Assembly: GCF_003254525.1 (NCBI RefSeq)
Contig: NZ_QFYS01000002.1
Location: forward strand, 496,001-560,000
Direction of reading: 5' to 3'
Source: Phenylobacterium kunshanense
Lineage (GTDB): Bacteria > Pseudomonadota > Alphaproteobacteria > Caulobacterales > Caulobacteraceae
DNA: 64,000 nucleotides
In this document: positions 47,238-57,226 of the stretch, one piece after another
Numbering within the stretch: position 1 is the stretch's first letter
How the letters are laid out: every line of letters begins with the position of its first letter
Translations under genes and position numbers: made by a program
The notes under the pieces: model-generated
Databases searched by the model: none
Seen by the model: the letters and a program-made list of their open reading frames with translations, nothing else
What the model was told of the DNA's origin: nothing

Positions 47238-47810
47238 ATGTTCATCCAGACCGAAGCCACTCCGAACCCGGACGTCCTGAAGTTCGCCCCCGGCCGCGCC
47301 GTGCTGGGCGAAGGAACGCGGGACTTCCGCGATCCGGAGGCCGCCGCCGCCTCGCCCCTGGCGGCGGAGCTGTTCGAGATCACCGGCGTCAGCCGGGTGT
47401 TCTTCGGCCCGGACTTCATCACGGTGGGCAAGCACGCCGCCGTCGACTGGGCGCATGTGAAGGCGCTGATCCTCGCGGCGATCATGGACCATCTGACGTC
47501 CGGCCGGCCGCTCCTCCTTGAGGGTGGGGAGGCGGAGGGCGGCCACGACGAGGGCGTCTACGAAGGCGACGTGGCCCAGATCGTCGCCGAGATCAAAGAC
47601 CTGCTCGACACCCGCATCCGGCCGGCCGTGGCGCAGGACGGCGGCGACATTCTCTTCAACCGCTTCGACGTAGAGACCGGCGTGGTCTGGCTCAACATGC
47701 GCGGCGCCTGTTCGGGCTGCCCATCCTCTTCGGCGACGCTGAAGCAGGGCGTGGAGAACATGCTGAAGCACTACGTCCCGGAAGTGACCGCGGTCGAACA
47801 GGCGCTTTGA
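47238..47810 (+). CDS. Nfu/NifU family Fe-S cluster carrier
   Basis: 190 residues. Delivers iron-sulfur clusters to target enzymes. The N-terminal Nfu_N domain (MFIQTEATPNPDVLKFAPGR) is followed by a short acidic linker and the NifU C-terminal domain with the cluster-binding C158-x-x-C161 in MRGACSGCPSSSATLK. The arrangement matches the alphaproteobacterial and mitochondrial NFU1 type. Near fur and miaB, the latter an Fe-S enzyme; this order is common in the group. Confidence 0.93.
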   Translation: MFIQTEATPNPDVLKFAPGRAVLGEGTRDFRDPEAAAASPLAAELFEITGVSRVFFGPDFITVGKHAAVDWAHVKALILAAIMDHLTSGRPLLLEGGEAEGGHDEGVYEGDVAQIVAEIKDLLDTRIRPAVAQDGGDILFNRFDVETGVVWLNMRGACSGCPSSSATLKQGVENMLKHYVPEVTAVEQAL

Positions 47811-47841
47811 CGGCGCGCGCGAACCGGCTACCCGAGGGGCG

Positions 47842-48483
47842 ATGATCGTCCTCGGGCTCGACACCTGCCTCAACGCCTGCTCGGTCGCCGTGCTCGACGG
47901 CGGGACCGTGCTCGCGCATGCGTCCGAAGCGATGGCGCGGGGCCACCAGGAGCGGCTGGCGCCCATGGTCCAGTCGGTCATGGCCGAGGCGGGGCTGACC
48001 TTCGAGCAACTGGAGCGGATCGGCGCCACCGTGGGCCCGGGCTCGTTCACCGGGCTGCGCGTCGGCGTCGCGTTCGCCAAGGGGCTGGGGTCGGCCCTGG
48101 CGATCCCCGCCGTCGGCGTCGGCGCTCTGGAGGCCCTGGCGGCGGAGGCGGGGGGGCTCGTCGCCGCGGCCATCGACGCCCGCCGCGACCAGCTCTACCT
48201 GCAGGTCTTCGAGGACGGCCACGCGCTCATGGCGCCGGACGTGCTGCCGCTGGGAACCGCGGCCGCGCGCCTGGCCGAGCTGTCGATGGGCCGGCCCCTC
48301 ACCCTGATCGGCTCCGGCGCGCCGCTGCTGGCCGATGCGGCCCGCGGAGCGGACGTCCGCACGCCGGACGGCTGCGACGCCCGTCACGTGGCGAAGCTGG
48401 CGGCTGCGCGGTCGCCCGGCCCTCTGCGCCCGCTGTACCTGCGCGCGCCCGACGCCAAGCTGCCCGGCGGTCGCGATCCATGA
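47842..48483 (+). CDS. tsaB: tRNA threonylcarbamoyladenosine biosynthesis protein TsaB
   Basis: 213 residues. Partner of TsaD and TsaE in making t6A at position 37 of ANN-decoding tRNAs. The ASKHA-type opening VLGLDTCLNACSVAVLDGG and the block VGPGSFTGLRVGVAFAKGL are diagnostic. Its stop overlaps the rimI start by four bases (ATGA), the classic tsaB-rimI pairing. It follows the Nfu gene by 31 bases. Confidence 0.94.
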   Translation: MIVLGLDTCLNACSVAVLDGGTVLAHASEAMARGHQERLAPMVQSVMAEAGLTFEQLERIGATVGPGSFTGLRVGVAFAKGLGSALAIPAVGVGALEALAAEAGGLVAAAIDARRDQLYLQVFEDGHALMAPDVLPLGTAAARLAELSMGRPLTLIGSGAPLLADAARGADVRTPDGCDARHVAKLAAARSPGPLRPLYLRAPDAKLPGGRDP

Positions 48484-48935
48484 ACCTGGCGGCCGCAACG
48501 CCTGACGATGCGCCGGCGATGGCGTCGGTGCACGCCCAGGCCTTCGATACGCCCTGGGACGAGTCCGACTTCGAAGGGCTGCTGGAATCGCAGGGGATCT
48601 TCGGCTTCCTGGTGAGCGACGAGGATCCGGCCGGCGTGCTGATCTGCCGCGCCGTCGGCGGCGAGGCCGAGATCCTGACCGTGGGCGTGGCCCCTTGGGC
48701 CCGCCGCAGGGGCGTGGGGCTGGCGCTGATGACCGCCGCCATCGGCGCGGCGCGGGTGGCCGGGGCCGGCGAGATGTTCCTGGAGGTCGACGTGGACAAC
48801 GGCGGGGCGGTGGCGCTCTACGAGGGCCTGGGGTTCGTCCGCACGGGCCTGCGCAAGGGGTACTACGATCGTGGCGCGGCCGGCCGGGCCGACGCGCTGG
48901 TGATGCGTCTCGACCTTACATCCGCAGCCCACTAG
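48480..48935 (+). CDS. rimI: Ribosomal-protein-S18-alanine N-acetyltransferase type GNAT
   Basis: 151 residues. A GNAT acetyltransferase that, in E. coli, acetylates the N-terminus of ribosomal protein S18. The early motif HAQAFDTPWDESDFEGLL is RimI-typical, the acetyl-CoA loop is WARRRGVGLALMTAAI near 77-92, and MFLEVDVDNGGAVALYEGLGFVRTG is motif B. The ending KGYYDR...DALVMRLDL completes the family pattern. Coupled to tsaB. fur begins 33 bases later. Confidence 0.92.
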   Translation: MNLAAATPDDAPAMASVHAQAFDTPWDESDFEGLLESQGIFGFLVSDEDPAGVLICRAVGGEAEILTVGVAPWARRRGVGLALMTAAIGAARVAGAGEMFLEVDVDNGGAVALYEGLGFVRTGLRKGYYDRGAAGRADALVMRLDLTSAAH

Positions 48936-48968
48936 ACCTATCCTTACGGCAAATCGGAGAGAGGGCCC

Positions 48969-49379
48969 GTGTCGGATCGCATCGAGAAACTCTGCCTCGA
49001 GAAGAACATGCGCATGACTGAGCAGCGCCGCGTCATCGCGCGCGTGCTCTCGAGCGCCACCGACCACCCCGATGTGGAGGAACTGCACCGCAGGGCCCAT
49101 GCCGTGGATCCGCACATCTCCATCGCCACGGTCTACCGGACGGTGCGCCTGTTCGAGGAAGCGGGGATCATCGACCGGCTCGATTTCCGCGACGGCCGCT
49201 CGCGGTACGAGGAGCATACCGACGAGCACCACGACCACCTGATCGACATGAAGACCGGCAAGGTGGTGGAGTTCGTCGACGCCGAGATCGAGGCGCTGCA
49301 GGAAGCCATCGCCCGCAAGCTCGGCTACCGGCTGGTGGACCATCGGCTGGAGCTCTACGGGATGCCGATCGAGGAATAG
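48969..49379 (+). CDS. fur: Ferric uptake regulator
   Basis: 136 residues from a GTG at 48969. Iron-dependent repressor. The winged-helix part includes MTEQRRVIARVL and ISIATVYRTVRLFEEAG, and the metal-site histidines are H33, H83, H87, H88 and H90 (YEEHTDEHHDH). The CxxC structural zinc motif after HHDHLI, present in E. coli Fur, is replaced by DMKT, as seen in other alphaproteobacterial Fur. The HHDH block and the Glu-rich C-terminus argue for true Fur rather than Irr or Zur. A candidate Fur box lies upstream of the DUF2061-dps pair in this window. Confidence 0.94.
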   Translation: MSDRIEKLCLEKNMRMTEQRRVIARVLSSATDHPDVEELHRRAHAVDPHISIATVYRTVRLFEEAGIIDRLDFRDGRSRYEEHTDEHHDHLIDMKTGKVVEFVDAEIEALQEAIARKLGYRLVDHRLELYGMPIEE

Positions 49380-49386
49380 ACCGCCG

Positions 49387-50595
49387 TCAGGCCGCGAGGC
49401 CGTCCCGCCGCCGGCGGACGGTGGCGCCCAGCCCCAGGGCGGCGAGCAGGGCGAAGCCCGCGCCCGCGAGGAAGGTGGTCGGAGGGCCGTAGAGGCTCCA
49501 CAGAAGACCGGCGAGGCCGCTGGAAGCCAGCATCGTCACCCCGCTGGCCAGGTTGAACAGCCCGAAAGCCGAGCCGCGCAGGCGTTCGGGGGCGGCGTCT
49601 GCGACCATGGCGTTGAGCACGCCCTGGGTCAGGCCCATGTGCAGCCCCCACAGCGCGACGCCCAGGAACACTCCGGCGACGCTGTCCAGGAACGCCAGCG
49701 CCAGGTCGGCCAGGACCAGCACCCCCAGGCCCGCCAGCAGCAGCAGTCGGCGATCGACCCGGTCCGAGAAGCCGCCGGCCGGCGCCGAGACCAGCGAATA
49801 GACCACGTTCATCGCCACCATGACCGCCGGCGCGAAGGCGAGAGGCAACCCCGCGTCCTGAGCGCGCAGGATCAGGAAGGCCTCGCTGAAACGGGCCAGG
49901 GTGAAGACCACGCTGACGGCGACCACGGTCCAGAAGGCGGCGTCCAGGCCCTTCAGGTCGGACCAGCGGATGGGGGGCGGACGCGGGGTGTCCACGGCCT
50001 GAGCCCGGTCGGGCTCTTCCAGACCCAGCACCAGGAGGGCGACGGCGATCAGGGCCGGGACCACCGCCCAGGCCAGCACCTGCCGGAGGTCGCCCGCCAG
50101 CGCCAGCATCAGCCCGATGGCCAGCAGCGGCCCGAGGAAGGCACCGACCGTGTCCAGGCCCTGGCGTACGCCGAAGGCGAGGCCGCGCACCGCGGGCGGC
50201 GTGATGTCGGCCACCAGGGCGTCCCGCGGCGCGCCGCGGATTCCCTTGCCGATCCGGTCCAGGAACCGCGCGCCCATCACCTCGAACGGCGTTGCGGCCA
50301 GGGGAAACACGGGCTTGGTCAGCGCGGCGAGACCGTAGCCGATCACGGCCAGCAGCTTGCGTCGTCCCAGCCGGTCGGAAATCCAGCCCGAGAACACCTT
50401 GGTCACGGCGGCGGTGGCCTCGGCGACGCCCTCGATGAGGCCGAGCAGGGCGACGCTGGCGCCCAGCGTGCCGACCAGCAGCGCGGGCATCAGGGCGTGG
50501 ACCATCTCGGACGAGACGTCCATGAACAGCGAGACGAACCCCAGGACCCAGACTCCCCGGGGCACGGACCGGAGTCGCTGGCGGGCGCGGGCCAT
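49387..50595 (-). CDS. MFS transporter
   Basis: 402 residues with about twelve helices. The opening [30 protein letters not shown] and the loop [27 protein letters not shown] are typical of a widespread MFS subgroup in which the loop after helix 2 reads SDRLGRRK. Motif [22 protein letters not shown] also fits. The cargo is not known. It is convergent to fur with seven bases between stops and divergent to miaB; four perfect 7-bp repeats lie in the shared upstream region at 50631-50658. Confidence 0.85.
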   Translation of the reverse strand: MARARQRLRSVPRGVWVLGFVSLFMDVSSEMVHALMPALLVGTLGASVALLGLIEGVAEATAAVTKVFSGWISDRLGRRKLLAVIGYGLAALTKPVFPLAATPFEVMGARFLDRIGKGIRGAPRDALVADITPPAVRGLAFGVRQGLDTVGAFLGPLLAIGLMLALAGDLRQVLAWAVVPALIAVALLVLGLEEPDRAQAVDTPRPPPIRWSDLKGLDAAFWTVVAVSVVFTLARFSEAFLILRAQDAGLPLAFAPAVMVAMNVVYSLVSAPAGGFSDRVDRRLLLLAGLGVLVLADLALAFLDSVAGVFLGVALWGLHMGLTQGVLNAMVADAAPERLRGSAFGLFNLASGVTMLASSGLAGLLWSLYGPPTTFLAGAGFALLAALGLGATVRRRRDGLAA

Positions 50596-50630
50596 GGGTT
50601 GGTCTACCGCGCTGCGGCCCCGCTAGGGAA

Positions 50631-50658
50631 GCCGCCTGCCGCCTGCCGCCTGCCGCCT
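50631..50658. repeat. Tandem heptanucleotide repeat, four copies
   Basis: GCCGCCT repeated exactly four times in the gap between the divergent MFS gene (start 50595) and miaB (start 50694). Such a tract can slip during replication. It lies 36 bases from each start codon or so, in the likely promoter or leader region. Confidence 0.85.
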
Positions 50659-50693
50659 TGCGCCGGCCCCCTCGCGACCCCATAACGCCGGCC

Positions 50694-52025
50694 ATGTCCG
50701 AGACCGCGCCCCAGAAGCGCCTCTACATCAAGACCTACGGCTGTCAGATGAACGTCTACGACAGCGAGCGCATGGCCGACGTCCTTGCGCCGCTGGGGTA
50801 TGGCATGACCGATGAGCCGGCCGAGGCGGACCTGGTGGTGCTCAACACCTGCCACATCCGCGAGAAGGCGACCGAGAAGGTCTATTCCGAGCTGGGCCAG
50901 CTCAAGCGGCTGAAGCAGGACCGGCCGGGCGGCATGACCATCGCCGTGGCGGGCTGCGTCGCCCAGGCCGAGGGCGAGGAGATCATGCGCCGTCAGCCGG
51001 CCGTGGATCTGGTCGTCGGACCGCAGGCCTATCACCAGCTCCCCGAGCTGATCGCCCGCGCGCATCGGGCCCGGGGCGAGCGGCTGGCCGCGGATTTCGC
51101 CCCCGAGGAGAAGTTCGACGCCCTGTCCACCGAGCGACGCCCGAGCGGGGTGTCGGCGTTCCTGACGGTGCAGGAGGGCTGCGACAAGTTCTGCACGTTC
51201 TGCGTGGTGCCCTACACCCGCGGCGGCGAATGGAGCCGGCCCGTCGAGGCGATCGAGGCCGAGGCCCGGGCGCTGGCCGCCAAGGGCGTGCGCGAGGTCA
51301 CCCTGCTGGGCCAGAACGTCAACGCCTATGCGGGCGAAGGCGGGCTCGCGGGACTCGTGCGGCGACTGGCCCGGATCGAGGGCCTGGACCGCATCCGCTA
51401 CACCACCAGCCATCCGCGCGACATGGACGAGGCACTGATCGCCGCCCACGGCGAGGTCGAGGCGCTGATGCCCTACCTGCACCTGCCCGTGCAGGCGGGA
51501 TCCGACAAGATCCTCAAGGCGATGAACCGGGCGCATACGGCGGAGAGCTACCTGCGGCTGATCGAGCGGATCCGCGCGGCGCGTCCAGACATCGCCATCA
51601 GCGGCGACTTCATCGTGGGCTTCCCGGGAGAGCGCGACTCCGACTTCGAGGCGACGCTGCAGCTCATCCGCGAGGTGGGCTACGCCAGCGCCTTCTCGTT
51701 CAAGTATTCGCGCCGCCCCGGCACGCCGGCCGCCGCCATGCCCGGACAGGTGGCCGAGGCGGTGAAGGACGAGCGGCTGCAGCGGCTGCAGGCGCTGATC
51801 GACGAGCAGCAGCAGGCGTTCAACGCCGCGCAGGCGGGGCGGACCTTGCCGGTGCTGTTCGAGAAGACCGGCCGGCATGCCGGCCAGCTTGTCGGCAAGA
51901 GCCCCTACCTGCAGGCGGTCCACGTCACGGCTCCGGATCGGATGCTGGGGCAGATCGTTCCGGTGAAGATCGACAGCGCCGCCAGGAACAGCCTGGCCGG
52001 CGTGCTGGAACTGGAGACGGCGTGA
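50694..52025 (+). CDS. miaB: tRNA-2-methylthio-N6-dimethylallyladenosine synthase
   Basis: 443 residues from the ATG at 50694. A radical SAM methylthiotransferase that completes ms2i6A37. The auxiliary cluster cysteines are C17 (YGCQMN), C53 (NTCHIRE) and C88 (AGCVAQ); the radical SAM cluster is C163, C167 and C170 ([16 protein letters not shown]). The C-terminal TRAM domain (about 375-443) ends [20 protein letters not shown]. The stop overlaps the phoH start by four bases (GTGA). First gene of the miaB-phoH-ybeY-corC-lnt chain. Confidence 0.96.
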   Translation: MSETAPQKRLYIKTYGCQMNVYDSERMADVLAPLGYGMTDEPAEADLVVLNTCHIREKATEKVYSELGQLKRLKQDRPGGMTIAVAGCVAQAEGEEIMRRQPAVDLVVGPQAYHQLPELIARAHRARGERLAADFAPEEKFDALSTERRPSGVSAFLTVQEGCDKFCTFCVVPYTRGGEWSRPVEAIEAEARALAAKGVREVTLLGQNVNAYAGEGGLAGLVRRLARIEGLDRIRYTTSHPRDMDEALIAAHGEVEALMPYLHLPVQAGSDKILKAMNRAHTAESYLRLIERIRAARPDIAISGDFIVGFPGERDSDFEATLQLIREVGYASAFSFKYSRRPGTPAAAMPGQVAEAVKDERLQRLQALIDEQQQAFNAAQAGRTLPVLFEKTGRHAGQLVGKSPYLQAVHVTAPDRMLGQIVPVKIDSAARNSLAGVLELETA

Positions 52026-52981
52026 GCCGCGCACCCGAATTCATCGCCCTGTCCGACGCCGCCGTCCGCGCGGTCTCGGGAGCCGGTAGCCGCCACGCGG
52101 CGCTGATCGAGGACGCCTTCGGCGTGCTCATGGAGACGCCCGGCGGCGGGGTCTCGCTGTCGGGCGACGCCAAGTCGCGCGGCCAGGCCAAGAAGGCGGT
52201 GCAGGCGATCGCGCGGCGCGCCGACCAGGGCCTGGAGATCAACGAGGCGGACATCCGCGTGGCGATCGGCGAGGCCCGCACGGGTGCTGGCGGCGGCGGC
52301 GCGGGTGGGACCTTGCCGGTGGGCCGGCGCGGCCAGGTCGCGCCCAAGACCCGCACCCAGGCGAAGTACCTGGAAGCCCTCTCCGATTGCGAGCTGGTGT
52401 TCGGCCTCGGCCCCGCCGGCACGGGCAAGACCTTCCTCGCCGTCGCCCATGGCGCGGGCATGCTGCTGCGTGGCGCGGTGGACCGGCTGATCGTTTCGCG
52501 CCCGGCGGTGGAGGCGGGCGAGCGCCTGGGCTTCCTGCCCGGCGACATGAACGAGAAGGTCGACCCCTACATGGCGCCGGTCTGGGAGGCGCTGACGGAC
52601 ATCCTGGGCGCCGAACAGCTCCGCCGCCGGCGCGAGAAGGGCGAGATCGAGGTGGCGCCGATCGCCTTCCTGCGGGGCCGTACGCTGAGCCACGCCTTCG
52701 TCATCGTCGACGAGGCGCAGAACGCCAGCCGCGCGCAGATGAAGATGGTCCTGACCCGCCTGGGCGAAGGCTCGCGCATGGCGGTCACCGGCGACCCGAC
52801 CCAGATCGACCTGCCGAATCCCGGGGATTCCGGCCTCGCGCACGCCGTCGGCCTGCTGGAGGGCGTGAAGGGGATCGGCGTCGTCCGGTTCGCGTCCGAG
52901 GACGTGGTGCGCCACCCGCTCGTGGAGCGGATCGTGCGCGCCTACGACGCCGACGCGGCCAAGCGCGGGCGCACGGTGTGA
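52022..52981 (+). CDS. phoH: PhoH family ATPase (PhoL type)
   Basis: 319 residues from the GTG at 52022. An ATPase linked to RNA metabolism and ribosome maturation, nearly always next to ybeY. Walker A is [17 protein letters not shown] at about 128-144, Walker B is [17 protein letters not shown], and [21 protein letters not shown] is the PhoH signature. A short Gly-rich insert lies at about 88-98. It overlaps miaB and ybeY by four bases each (GTGA), so translation is coupled throughout. Confidence 0.95.
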   Translation: MSRAPEFIALSDAAVRAVSGAGSRHAALIEDAFGVLMETPGGGVSLSGDAKSRGQAKKAVQAIARRADQGLEINEADIRVAIGEARTGAGGGGAGGTLPVGRRGQVAPKTRTQAKYLEALSDCELVFGLGPAGTGKTFLAVAHGAGMLLRGAVDRLIVSRPAVEAGERLGFLPGDMNEKVDPYMAPVWEALTDILGAEQLRRRREKGEIEVAPIAFLRGRTLSHAFVIVDEAQNASRAQMKMVLTRLGEGSRMAVTGDPTQIDLPNPGDSGLAHAVGLLEGVKGIGVVRFASEDVVRHPLVERIVRAYDADAAKRGRTV

Positions 52982-53448
52982 TCGACGTCGAGATCGAGGA
53001 CGAGACCTGGCTTGCGGCTCTGCCCCAGGCCGAGATGCTGGCGCGCGGCGCGGCGCTCGCGGCCCTGGACGCCGAGGGCGCGGCGCATGAGGGCGTGACC
53101 ATACTACTGGCCGACGACGAGGCGGTCCGGGACCTGAACGCCCGTTTCCGGAGCAAGGATTCCCCCACCAACGTGCTGTCGTTCCCGGCGCCGAGGAACC
53201 CGGAGTTCCACCTGGGCGACATCGCCCTGGCCTATGGCGTCTGCGCACGGGAGGCGGCCGAACAGGGCAAGCCGCTGGCGCACCACCTGCAGCACCTGGT
53301 GGCGCATGGCGTTCTGCATCTTCTCGGATACGATCACATCGGCGATGATGAAGCCGAGGCCATGGAGAGCCTCGAGCGTGCGGTGCTGGCCGGGCTAGGC
53401 GTCCCTGACCCCTATGCGGCCGGTGAAGGAGAGCATGAACGACTCTGA
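52978..53448 (+). CDS. ybeY: rRNA maturation endoribonuclease YbeY
   Basis: 156 residues from the GTG at 52978. A zinc-dependent endoribonuclease for 16S rRNA 3' end maturation and 70S quality control. The metal histidines are H110, H114 and H120 in [12 protein letters not shown]; the upstream conserved TNVLSFPAP is present. It overlaps phoH by four bases and corC by 14 bases, in the conserved order. Confidence 0.95.
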   Translation: MIDVEIEDETWLAALPQAEMLARGAALAALDAEGAAHEGVTILLADDEAVRDLNARFRSKDSPTNVLSFPAPRNPEFHLGDIALAYGVCAREAAEQGKPLAHHLQHLVAHGVLHLLGYDHIGDDEAEAMESLERAVLAGLGVPDPYAAGEGEHERL

Positions 53449-54334
53449 ACCTCCCAGTCGACGCAGCCCGGGCCGAGAGCGGCGCGGGCTCATGGGACTA
53501 TTCGACCTCTTCCGGCGAACCGCCGAGGCGGCCGCAGACGAGATTGCCGAGCCGGAGGATTCGCCGGGCGGAGAGCTGGTCAGCCACGCCCGTGCGTTTG
53601 AGAATCTTCGCGTCCAGGACGTCATGAAGCCGCGCGGCGACATCGTGGCCATCGAACGCAACTGCACCTTCGCCGAGGTGGTGGCCCGCTTCGTCGAAGC
53701 CGAGCACAGCCGGATGCCGGTCTACAAGGAGACGCTCGACGAGCCCGTCGGCGTCGTCCACGTGAAGGACATCTTCAAGCTGCTGGCGGCCAAGTCGCGC
53801 CAGCCGAAGCCGGACGACCACATCCTCGCGGGGCGCCGGCACCTCGTCCGCGAGGTGCTTTACGTCCCGCCGTCCATGCCGGCCGCCCAGCTTCTGACCA
53901 ACATGCGCGCGCGGCGGACCCACATGGCGCTGGTCATCGACGAGTTCGGCGGGGTCGATGGCATCGTCACGCTGGAGGACCTGCTCGAGACGCTGGTGGG
54001 CGAGATCGCCGACGAGCATGACGAGGAGGCGGGTCAAGGCTACCAGCCGATCCTGGCCGACGACGATGGCTGGGTCGTCGACGGCCGCGCGCCCCTGGAA
54101 GAGCTGGAGAACGCGATCGGCGAGGGTGTCGACCTGGCCCCGGCGGACCTGGACGAGGAGATCGACACGGTCGCCGGCCTCGTCAACGCGCTCGCCGGCC
54201 GGGTGCCCCAGAAGCGCGAGGTCATCGAGCATCCCGACGGCTTTGAGCTTGAGGTGCTCGCGGCCGATCCACGGCGGGTGAAGCGCGTCCGCGTCCGCCG
54301 CGCCGCCGCGCCCGTCCAACGCGCCGAGGCCTGA
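53435..54334 (+). CDS. corC: CBS-domain hemolysin/CorC family protein
   Basis: 299 residues from the ATG at 53435, chosen because AAGGAGAG lies just upstream; an earlier in-frame ATG at 53414 is possible. A soluble protein with two CBS domains (about 60-190, starting [16 protein letters not shown] and including [20 protein letters not shown]) and a C-terminal CorC_HlyC domain. Role in Mg/Co homeostasis or membrane integrity by family analogy. It lacks the membrane DUF21 domain found in the larger relatives. Overlaps ybeY; lnt starts right after its stop. Confidence 0.93.
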   Translation: MNDSEPPSRRSPGRERRGLMGLFDLFRRTAEAAADEIAEPEDSPGGELVSHARAFENLRVQDVMKPRGDIVAIERNCTFAEVVARFVEAEHSRMPVYKETLDEPVGVVHVKDIFKLLAAKSRQPKPDDHILAGRRHLVREVLYVPPSMPAAQLLTNMRARRTHMALVIDEFGGVDGIVTLEDLLETLVGEIADEHDEEAGQGYQPILADDDGWVVDGRAPLEELENAIGEGVDLAPADLDEEIDTVAGLVNALAGRVPQKREVIEHPDGFELEVLAADPRRVKRVRVRRAAAPVQRAEA

Positions 54335-55909
54335 GTGCGTCGCGCCCGCGGGTATGCGCCGGCGACCGCGCTGCTGGCCGGCCTCGCCGCGGGGCTCGCC
54401 CATCCGCCGTTCGGCCTGATCCTGGGCCTGTTGGGCTATGCGGTGCTGCTGCTGCGGCTGGAGACCATCCAGGGCGAGCGGCCGCTGCGGTCGGCGTTCG
54501 GGCTCGGCTGGCTGGCAGGGCTGGGCTATTTCGGCCTTTCCACATGGTGGATCGCCGAGCCGTTCCTCGTGGAGCCCGAGATCCACGGCTGGATGGCGCC
54601 CTTCGCCGTCGTCCTGATGGGCGGAGGCCTCGCGCTGTTCTGGGGCGCCGCTGGCCTCGCCTATCGGGCGTTGAGGCCCCGCAGCGCCTGGAAGCCGCTG
54701 GTCTTCGCCGGGGTCTTCGCCGCCGCCGAGTGGCTGCGCGGCCACATCCTCACGGGCTTTCCCTGGAACCTGGTCGGCGAGAGCTGGCGGGCCGGCAGTC
54801 CGCCATCGCAGGCCGCCGCCCTCGTGGGCGCCTATGGCCTGACCTGGATCACTCTGGCGCTGGCCTCGGCGCCGGCCTTGCTCATGCTGCCTGTCCGCCG
54901 GCTGGCCCAGGCGGGGGTGATGGTCGCGACGGGCATCGCGCTGACGGCGCTCTATGCCGGCGGCGCGGGCCGGCTGGCGGCCGCGCCGCGGCCTCTCTAC
55001 GCCCCGGACGCGCCTGTGCTCCGCATCGTCCAGGCGAACATCGACCAGAAGGAGAAATGGAAGCCGGAGAACCTGGGCCTCGTCTTCGACGCCTATCTGG
55101 GGCTTTCCGTCCGGCCGGCGGCCCGGGCGCCGGACGTGGTGATCTGGCCCGAAGGCGCGCTGCCGGCGGTGATCGACGACCTGATCGCGCCGGGCTCGCC
55201 GTACGCGACGCGCCTGCGCGACGCCGTCCGTCCCGGCCAGTCGCTGCTGATGGGCGCCAACCGGGCCGAGCCCGATGGGCAGGGTGGCTACCGCTACTTC
55301 AACACCCTGGTGGCGTTCCGGCGCGAGGACATGGCCCTGCGGGTCACCGGCGTCTACGACAAGCACCGGCTGGTGCCGTTCGGCGAGTTCCTGCCGCTGG
55401 GCGACCTGGCCGGTAAGCTGGGAATCCGCGCCCTGGTGCATATGCCCGAGGATTTCACCCCGGGCCCGCCGCCGCGCCCGCTGACGAGCGCAGGCATGCC
55501 GCCGTTGCAGGCGTTGATCTGCTATGAGGCGCTGTTCCCGGGCTTCGGCCGCAACGGAGCGCGGCCCGCCTGGCTGCTCAACGTGTCGAACGACGCCTGG
55601 TTCGGCCGCACCAGCGGGCCCTGGCAGCATCTCAACATCGCCAGCTACCGGGCCATCGAGCAAGGCCTGCCCATGGTCCGCGCCACCCCGACGGGCGTCT
55701 CGGCGGTGATCGATCCGCAGGGCCGCATCCTGCCCGGCAAGCGCCTCGGCCTGGGCGAGTTCGGGGTGATCGACGCCCGACTTCCGTCGCCCGCAGCGCC
55801 GACGCCATACAGCCGCTGGGGCGAAGGGCCGTTCGCGGGCCTGCTGCTGCTGTCGGCCGGAGCCTGGATCGCGGGCCGCCGGCGTCGCCAGCGCGGCGAA
55901 CCCGGCTGA
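54335..55909 (+). CDS. lnt: Apolipoprotein N-acyltransferase
   Basis: 524 residues from a GTG directly after the corC stop. Adds the third acyl chain to lipoproteins in the inner membrane. Six to seven N-terminal helices (1-215) are followed by a nitrilase domain with the catalytic Glu in VVIWPEGALPAVID, the Lys in YDKHRLVPFGEFLP and the Cys in QALICYEALFPGF. A last helix and Arg-rich tail end the protein. It follows corC as in most alphaproteobacteria. Ninety bases separate it from metK, containing the metK promoter and operator. Confidence 0.95.
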   Translation: MRRARGYAPATALLAGLAAGLAHPPFGLILGLLGYAVLLLRLETIQGERPLRSAFGLGWLAGLGYFGLSTWWIAEPFLVEPEIHGWMAPFAVVLMGGGLALFWGAAGLAYRALRPRSAWKPLVFAGVFAAAEWLRGHILTGFPWNLVGESWRAGSPPSQAAALVGAYGLTWITLALASAPALLMLPVRRLAQAGVMVATGIALTALYAGGAGRLAAAPRPLYAPDAPVLRIVQANIDQKEKWKPENLGLVFDAYLGLSVRPAARAPDVVIWPEGALPAVIDDLIAPGSPYATRLRDAVRPGQSLLMGANRAEPDGQGGYRYFNTLVAFRREDMALRVTGVYDKHRLVPFGEFLPLGDLAGKLGIRALVHMPEDFTPGPPPRPLTSAGMPPLQALICYEALFPGFGRNGARPAWLLNVSNDAWFGRTSGPWQHLNIASYRAIEQGLPMVRATPTGVSAVIDPQGRILPGKRLGLGEFGVIDARLPSPAAPTPYSRWGEGPFAGLLLLSAGAWIAGRRRRQRGEPG

Positions 55910-55915
55910 CGCGGC

Positions 55916-55944
55916 TTGGCATCATATAAAGATTTCTTTATAGG
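55916..55944 (+). promoter_or_regulatory. metK promoter
   Basis: TTGGCA at 55916-55921, a 17-base spacer and TATAGG at 55939-55944. The spacer is filled by the palindrome described separately. The leader would be about 48 bases. Confidence 0.6.
55925..55942. promoter_or_regulatory. Candidate repressor operator in the metK promoter
   Basis: TATAAAG-ATTT-CTTTATA is a perfect 7-bp inverted repeat, in an otherwise GC-rich gap, lying exactly between the -35 and -10. ArsR-family SahR repressors are known to control metK and SAM-cycle genes in many proteobacteria through AT-rich palindromes of this kind; the assignment to SahR is by analogy. No SahR gene is in the window. Confidence 0.6.
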
Positions 55945-55998
55945 CTGGCCCGCAGATTGCAGGCCGCCGCGCCCATCGACCCATTTCGGAGCCCTGTC

Positions 55999-57219
55999 TT
56001 GAGCCGTTCCAGCTACATCTTCACCAGCGAAAGCGTGTCCGAAGGCCATCCCGACAAGGTCGCCGACCGGATTTCGGACACCGTCGTCGACGCCTTCCTC
56101 AGCGCCGAACCGCAGGCCCGCGTGGCGTGCGAGACCCTGGTGACGACCAACCGCATCGTCCTCGCCGGCGAAGTGCGCGCCGGCAAGCCGGGCGCCTCCA
56201 AGGCCGAGAACAAGGCGATGACCAAGGACATCGTCCGCTCGCTCGAGCCCAAGGTCCGCGAGGCGATCAAGGACATCGGCTACGAGCAGAAGGGCTTCCA
56301 CTGGGCCAAGGCCAAGTACGCCTGCCACCTGCACGAACAGTCGGCCCATATCGCCCAGGGCGTCGACGCCACGGACAAGAAGGACGAAGGCGCCGGCGAC
56401 CAGGGCATCATGTTCGGCTACGCCTGCGACGAGACGCCGGAGTTCATGCCGGCGACGCTGCAGTATTCGCACAATATCCTGAAGCGCCTGGCCGACGCGC
56501 GCCACTCGGGCGAATGCCCGGTGCTGGAGCCTGACGCCAAGAGCCAGGTCACGATCCGCTACGAGAACGGCCAGCCGGTCGAGATCCTGAAGATCGTCGT
56601 CTCGCACCAGCACAAGAAGCGCATCGGCCTGCAGACGGTGAACTCCAAGCGTCTCCAGGGCGTGATCCAGCCGCTGATCGAGCAGGTCATCCCGGCCGGC
56701 CTGATCACCAAGAAGACCAAGTGGCTGGTGAACCCGACGGGCCGCTTCGAGATCGGCGGTCCGGACGGCGACGCCGGCCTCACCGGCCGCAAGATCATCG
56801 TCGACACCTACGGCGGCGCGGCTCCGCACGGCGGCGGCGCGTTCTCGGGCAAGGACCCGACGAAGGTCGACCGCTCGGCCGCCTACGCCTGCCGCTACCT
56901 GGCCAAGAACGTGGTCGCCGCGGGCCTGGCCAAGAAGTGCACGATCCAGATCAGCTACGCGATCGGCGTGGCCGAGCCGCTGTCGTTCTACGTGGACACC
57001 CACGGCACGGGCGAGATCGATCCGGCCAAGCTGGAACTGGCCCTGCCCGAGATGATCGGCGGCGCCACGCCCCGCGCGATCCGCGAGCACCTGCAGCTCA
57101 ACCGCCCGATCTACGCCCGCACCGCGGCCTACGGCCACTTCGGCCGCCAGCCCGACAACGAGGGCGGCTTCTCGTGGGAGCGGACCGACCTGGCCGACGA
57201 GCTGCGCAAGCTGGCCTGA
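55999..57219 (+). CDS. metK: S-adenosylmethionine synthetase
   Basis: 406 residues from a TTG at 55999 ([20 protein letters not shown]); an upstream TTG adds 14 residues with no family match. Makes SAM from methionine and ATP. The ATP motif is [14 protein letters not shown] near 13-26, the [13 protein letters not shown] block follows near 131, and [19 protein letters not shown] is the P-loop-like motif. It carries the inserted block [20 protein letters not shown], typical of alphaproteobacterial MetK. A palindromic operator sits in the promoter. Followed by a folded intergenic element and trmB. Confidence 0.96.
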   Translation: MSRSSYIFTSESVSEGHPDKVADRISDTVVDAFLSAEPQARVACETLVTTNRIVLAGEVRAGKPGASKAENKAMTKDIVRSLEPKVREAIKDIGYEQKGFHWAKAKYACHLHEQSAHIAQGVDATDKKDEGAGDQGIMFGYACDETPEFMPATLQYSHNILKRLADARHSGECPVLEPDAKSQVTIRYENGQPVEILKIVVSHQHKKRIGLQTVNSKRLQGVIQPLIEQVIPAGLITKKTKWLVNPTGRFEIGGPDGDAGLTGRKIIVDTYGGAAPHGGGAFSGKDPTKVDRSAAYACRYLAKNVVAAGLAKKCTIQISYAIGVAEPLSFYVDTHGTGEIDPAKLELALPEMIGGATPRAIREHLQLNRPIYARTAAYGHFGRQPDNEGGFSWERTDLADELRKLA

Positions 57220-57226
57220 TCCGATC

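Noticed and set aside
55943-55998. SAM riboswitch in the metK leader
   Set aside because: Only about 50 bases, with no pairing pattern of SAM-II, SAM-V or SAM/SAH classes that I can see. The palindrome before it is better explained as a protein operator.
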